Source of the DNA: JAXJYR01 sp964593515
GTDB taxonomy: Bacteria > Bacillota_I > Bacilli_A > Erysipelotrichales > Erysipelotrichaceae
NCBI GenBank assembly: GCA_964593515.1
Contig: CAZQJH010000075.1
Location: forward strand, 1 to 8,262
Reading direction: 5' to 3'
DNA: 8,262 nt
Part shown: positions 5,616 to 8,262 of the stretch, in pieces
Layout of the letters: each line of letters begins with the position of its first letter
Numbering within the stretch: the first letter of the stretch is position 1
The notes under the pieces: generated by a model
Told to the model about the DNA's origin: nothing
Databases searched by the model: none
What the model saw: the letters and a program-made list of their open reading frames with translations, nothing else
Made by a program: the position numbers and the translations under genes

Positions 5616-7490
5616 ATGAGTTATAGTGGATTTGTGAAAGTAGCTAGTTGTAATCATGAAATTAAAATTGGTAATGTTGACTATCATGTTGATCAAATTT
5701 TAACTTCATTAAATAACTTAGCTGATGATTGTAGTGCTATTGTCTTCCCACAATTATCATTATGTGGAGTTAGTAGTTTAGACTTATTATGGGAAGATGC
5801 TTTACTTGATGCTTGCTTAAAAGGTTTACAAAGGATTATCGAAGATAATCCTTGTAAAGCCTTAGTTTGTATTTCCTTACCTTATCGTCATCACCATCAA
5901 TTATATATGGTTATGGCTATTATTCATGAACACAAACTAATGGCTTTAGTACCAAAAAGTTATTTAAGTAATGAATATTTAGAAACTAGATATTTTACTA
6001 GTGGTTTTGATTTAGATGAAATAATTAACTTTAATAATCAAGAAGTTATTTTCTCTAATCATGTATTAATTAAAGATTCAAATAGTAAAGCTATTTATGG
6101 TTTTGAAGTAAGTGATGATTTATATGCTAATATTAGTATGAGTGATTTACATAGTTTACATGGTGCTAATATTATTTTAAATAGTTATAGTGGAGCAATT
6201 AAAGTTAAACAATTTGAACATCTTAAAGATCTTACAAAAGTTAAAACTAAAACTAATCATTTAGCTTATGTTATTAGTGGTAGTGATGTAAGTGAAAGTA
6301 CTAGTGATGTTGTTTATGGTTCACAACGTTTAATTGTTGATAATGGTAAAATTATCGAAGAAGCTTATTTAAATGATGATCATCATTTAATCTATGGTGA
6401 AATTAATGTTCAAGCTTTAGTAAGTGATCAATATAAACAAAATATTAACAATAACTTCAAATGTAACTATCATTATTTAGAAGTAAGTTTACCTAAACTT
6501 ACTAAAGTAAGTCGTAAATTAAAAGCTTATCCATTTATTCACGATGAACAAGCTTGTATGGAAATCTTAAATATTCAAGCTACTGGTTTAGCTCAACGTT
6601 TAAAGAAAATCAATTGTGATAAAGTAGTAATTGGTATTTCTGGAGGATTAGATTCTACTTTAGCAATCATTGTTGCTAAAGAAGCTTTTAAATTAAATGG
6701 TTATGATAGTAAAAATATTTATGCTATTACAATGCCAGGATATGGAACGACTAAACGTACTTTTGATAACTCGATGAACTTAATGAAGTTATTAGAAGTA
6801 AGTTATCAACAAATTCCAATTCATGATGCTTGTAAGCAACACTTTTTAGATTTAAACTTTGATCCAAGTAATTTAGGAATTACTTTTGAAAATAGTCAAG
6901 CACGTGAAAGAACCCAAATCTTAATGGATTATGCGAATATGGTTAATGCTTTAGTAATTGGTACTGGAGATTTAAGTGAATTAGCTTTAGGTTGGTGTAC
7001 TTATAATGGTGATCATATGTCAAACTATAGTGTTAATGCTAGTGTTAGTAAAACATTAGTTAGAGAAATTGTGAAAGTATATGCCCATAAACAAAATAAA
7101 GCTTTAGGTGATACTTTAATGGATATTGTAAATACCCCAATTTCACCTGAGTTATTACCAACTAGTGAAGATGGTGAACTTCTTCAACAAACCCAAAATA
7201 GTATTGGTTCATATGATTTACATGATTTCTTTATTTATCATATGCTTAAAGAACATCAATCACCAAAAGCTATTTATGAATTAGCTTGTAATGCCTTTGA
7301 TGAAGAACCACAAGAAATCTTAAGAGTATTAAAGATTTTCTATCGTCGTTTCTTTACCCAACAATTTAAACGTAATTGTGTACCTGATGGAGTTAAAGTT
7401 GGTAATGTTACTTTATCACCTCGTAGTGATTTAAGAATGCCTAGTGATGCTAGTTACCAACTATGGATGAATGAATTAGCAGAATTATAA
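5616..7490 (+). CDS. nadE: NAD+ synthetase, two-domain form with apparently inactive glutaminase domain
   Basis: The last step of NAD+ synthesis: amidation of nicotinate adenine dinucleotide using ATP. The 624 residues have the glutamine-dependent layout, an N-terminal nitrilase-like domain (about 1-285) and a C-terminal synthetase domain (about 300-624). The synthetase half is intact: SGGLDST pyrophosphate loop (342-348), ENSQARERTQILMDYAN (425-441), GTGDLSELALGW (449-460), NASVSKT (474-480), and SPRSDLRMPSDAS (601-613). The nitrilase half is odd. The family triad is Glu-Lys-Cys. Here FPQLSLCG puts Gln at 46, PKSYL keeps Lys at 114, and FEVSDDLY puts Ser at 166 where EICEDLW normally has Cys. 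Spacing matches the family, so the alignment is good. I infer an enzyme that uses free ammonia, or ammonia from another protein. The ribosome-binding site AGAGGT overlaps the hydrogenase stop; the end overlaps the next ATG as TAATG. Confidence 0.93.
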   Translation: MSYSGFVKVASCNHEIKIGNVDYHVDQILTSLNNLADDCSAIVFPQLSLCGVSSLDLLWEDALLDACLKGLQRIIEDNPCKALVCISLPYRHHHQLYMVMAIIHEHKLMALVPKSYLSNEYLETRYFTSGFDLDEIINFNNQEVIFSNHVLIKDSNSKAIYGFEVSDDLYANISMSDLHSLHGANIILNSYSGAIKVKQFEHLKDLTKVKTKTNHLAYVISGSDVSESTSDVVYGSQRLIVDNGKIIEEAYLNDDHHLIYGEINVQALVSDQYKQNINNNFKCNYHYLEVSLPKLTKVSRKLKAYPFIHDEQACMEILNIQATGLAQRLKKINCDKVVIGISGGLDSTLAIIVAKEAFKLNGYDSKNIYAITMPGYGTTKRTFDNSMNLMKLLEVSYQQIPIHDACKQHFLDLNFDPSNLGITFENSQARERTQILMDYANMVNALVIGTGDLSELALGWCTYNGDHMSNYSVNASVSKTLVREIVKVYAHKQNKALGDTLMDIVNTPISPELLPTSEDGELLQQTQNSIGSYDLHDFFIYHMLKEHQSPKAIYELACNAFDEEPQEILRVLKIFYRRFFTQQFKRNCVPDGVKVGNVTLSPRSDLRMPSDASYQLWMNELAEL

Positions 7491-8038
7491 TGGAAAAAGC
7501 TAAAATGTTGAATGGTGAGTTATATGATGCTAATGATGAACAATTAGTTAAGCAACGTATCCAAGCCAAAGATTTATGTTATGCATTCAATCATTGCTTA
7601 CCAAGTGATACTTTAAAACAACAAACAATTATGCAACAATTATTAGGTCATATTAAAGGTAATTATGAAATAATCGCTCCTTTTTATTGTGATTATGGTT
7701 ATAATATAACTATTGGTGATAACTTCTTTGCTAATCATAATACGATTATTTTAGATGGAGCTAAAGTTAGCTTTGGTAATAATGTCTTTATAGCTCCTAA
7801 CTGTGGTTTTTATTGTGCTAGTCATCCTTTAGATTATCAAAATAGAAATAAAGGTTTAGAATATGCTTATGAGATAATTGTAGGTGATAATGTCTGGATT
7901 GGGGCTAATAGCTGCATTGTAGGTAAAGTAAAGATTGGTAATAATGTCGTAATTGGAGCTGGAAGTGTCGTTGTTAAAGATATTCCAGATAATTGTTTGG
8001 CTTATGGTAATCCTTGTAAAGTTATACGAAAGATATAA
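7490..8038 (+). CDS. Sugar O-acetyltransferase, Maa/LacA/NodL family (hexapeptide repeat)
   Basis: A 182-residue cytoplasmic enzyme expected to move an acetyl group from acetyl-CoA to a sugar hydroxyl; such enzymes work as trimers. The N-terminal MEKAKMLNGELYDANDEQL is the helical cap typical of maltose/galactoside acetyltransferases. Residues about 70-165 form a left-handed beta-helix with hexapeptide repeats such as ITIGDN, VSFGNN, IIVGDN, VWIGAN, VKIGNN and VVIGAG. The catalytic His is H112 in CASHPLD, and the C-terminal AYGNPCKVIRKI is the usual end. Length is normal and nothing is missing. The ATG shares one base with the stop of the NAD+ synthetase gene (TAATG) and has no clear ribosome-binding site, so translation probably depends on re-initiation. 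A second Met at codon 6 is less likely because the family starts a few residues before the KML motif. The true sugar acceptor cannot be read from sequence, and no link to NAD or hydrogen metabolism is evident. Confidence 0.9.
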   Translation: MEKAKMLNGELYDANDEQLVKQRIQAKDLCYAFNHCLPSDTLKQQTIMQQLLGHIKGNYEIIAPFYCDYGYNITIGDNFFANHNTIILDGAKVSFGNNVFIAPNCGFYCASHPLDYQNRNKGLEYAYEIIVGDNVWIGANSCIVGKVKIGNNVVIGAGSVVVKDIPDNCLAYGNPCKVIRKI

Positions 8039-8067
8039 AAAAATAGTGCACGCCTGCACTATTTTTT
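8038..8067. terminator. Bidirectional terminator between convergent genes
   Basis: A perfect 13-bp hairpin has the arms AAAAAATAGTGCA (8038-8050) and TGCACTATTTTTT (8055-8067), with a four-base loop. Each strand leaves the stem through a T-run, so it can stop transcription both ways. The outer base overlaps the last base of the acetyltransferase TAA, and the TAG of the converging gene (8059-8061) lies inside the stem. Confidence 0.9.
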
Positions 8068-8262
8068 ATTAGGAATATTTTTTTTAAAATACTTAAGTAA
8101 CTTATGCTTACTACCACAAGATAAGGTAATAACTTTATTATCAATTAAAGTTACTTTTAAAGATAAAAGTTTTGAACATGACTCAATACGCCAATCTAAA
8201 ATTTCATCCACATATAAAATATAACACTCTTCATTTTTTAAATCAGTATAAAAGATTAAATA
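8059..8262 (-). CDS. C-terminal end of an unrecognised protein, cut by the window edge
   Basis: An open frame runs from the right edge to TAG at 8059-8061, giving the last 67 residues of a protein whose start lies outside. The visible part alternates short hydrophobic strands (ECYILYVDEIL, KLLSLKVTLIDNKVITLSCG) and ends in a basic helix (KHKLLKYFKKNIPNKK). This layout, strands followed by one C-terminal helix, would suit a bacterial pleckstrin-homology-like fold, but I have no motif to prove it. The frame is supported by its length, plausible residue composition and the shared terminator at its end. It converges on the hydrogenase operon. Confidence 0.7.
   Translation of the reverse strand, partial: YLIFYTDLKNEECYILYVDEILDWRIESCSKLLSLKVTLIDNKVITLSCGSKHKLLKYFKKNIPNKK

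Noticed and set aside
7856..8059. 67-codon open frame on the minus strand antisense to the acetyltransferase
   Set aside because: It lies almost wholly opposite a well-conserved gene, crosses the terminator, has no plausible ribosome-binding site that I can see and reads as low-complexity Asn/Ile/Tyr residues.
1..8262. CRISPR arrays, tRNA or rRNA genes, insertion sequences, attachment sites
   Set aside because: I looked for repeated spacers, cloverleaf-type sequences, terminal inverted repeats and transposase motifs and saw none; intergenic gaps are all shorter than 140 bases.

Overview
The window is AT-rich DNA that uses the standard code. Leu is mostly TTA, Arg mostly CGT, Trp is TGG, and all eight visible stops are TAA or TAG. 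Low G+C, strong AGGAG-type ribosome-binding sites, a monomeric group-B-type [FeFe] hydrogenase and compact hairpin-plus-T terminators point to a strictly anaerobic, low-GC Bacillota. A gut-type lineage near the Erysipelotrichia or Mollicutes-related Bacilli is plausible, but I cannot fix the genus from sequence alone.

Left part (1-3976), minus strand. Read in the direction of transcription, a small Cys/Asn-rich protein (3752-3976) is followed by its own terminator. The promoter of a two-gene operon begins inside that terminator. The operon encodes a class I SAM-dependent methyltransferase (3072-3656) whose end overlaps, by 31 bases, the start of a large PLD-nuclease/SF2-helicase fusion (679-3102). 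A strong terminator (636-672) closes it. A separate gene follows (35-541) for a small membrane protein with a helix-turn-helix-like middle and a C-terminal zinc ribbon.

Right part (4091-8038), plus strand. Three tightly packed genes form an operon: a monomeric [FeFe] hydrogenase with a four-cluster ferredoxin-like N-terminus, a two-domain NAD+ synthetase, and a hexapeptide-repeat sugar O-acetyltransferase whose ATG overlaps the synthetase stop. A perfect 13-bp hairpin (8038-8067) ends the operon. It also serves the convergent gene entering from the right edge (8059-8262, partial).

The observations most worth following are these. (1) The NAD+ synthetase glutaminase domain appears to have lost two of three catalytic residues (Glu to Gln at 46, Cys to Ser at 166), while the synthetase domain is intact. 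(2) The methyltransferase and the PLD-helicase are translationally coupled and look like a nucleic-acid-processing or defence module, but the methyltransferase lacks a DNA-methyltransferase signature. (3) The 74-residue protein with 15 Cys and 18 Asn lies divergent from the hydrogenase and has a sporulation-sigma-like -10 element.
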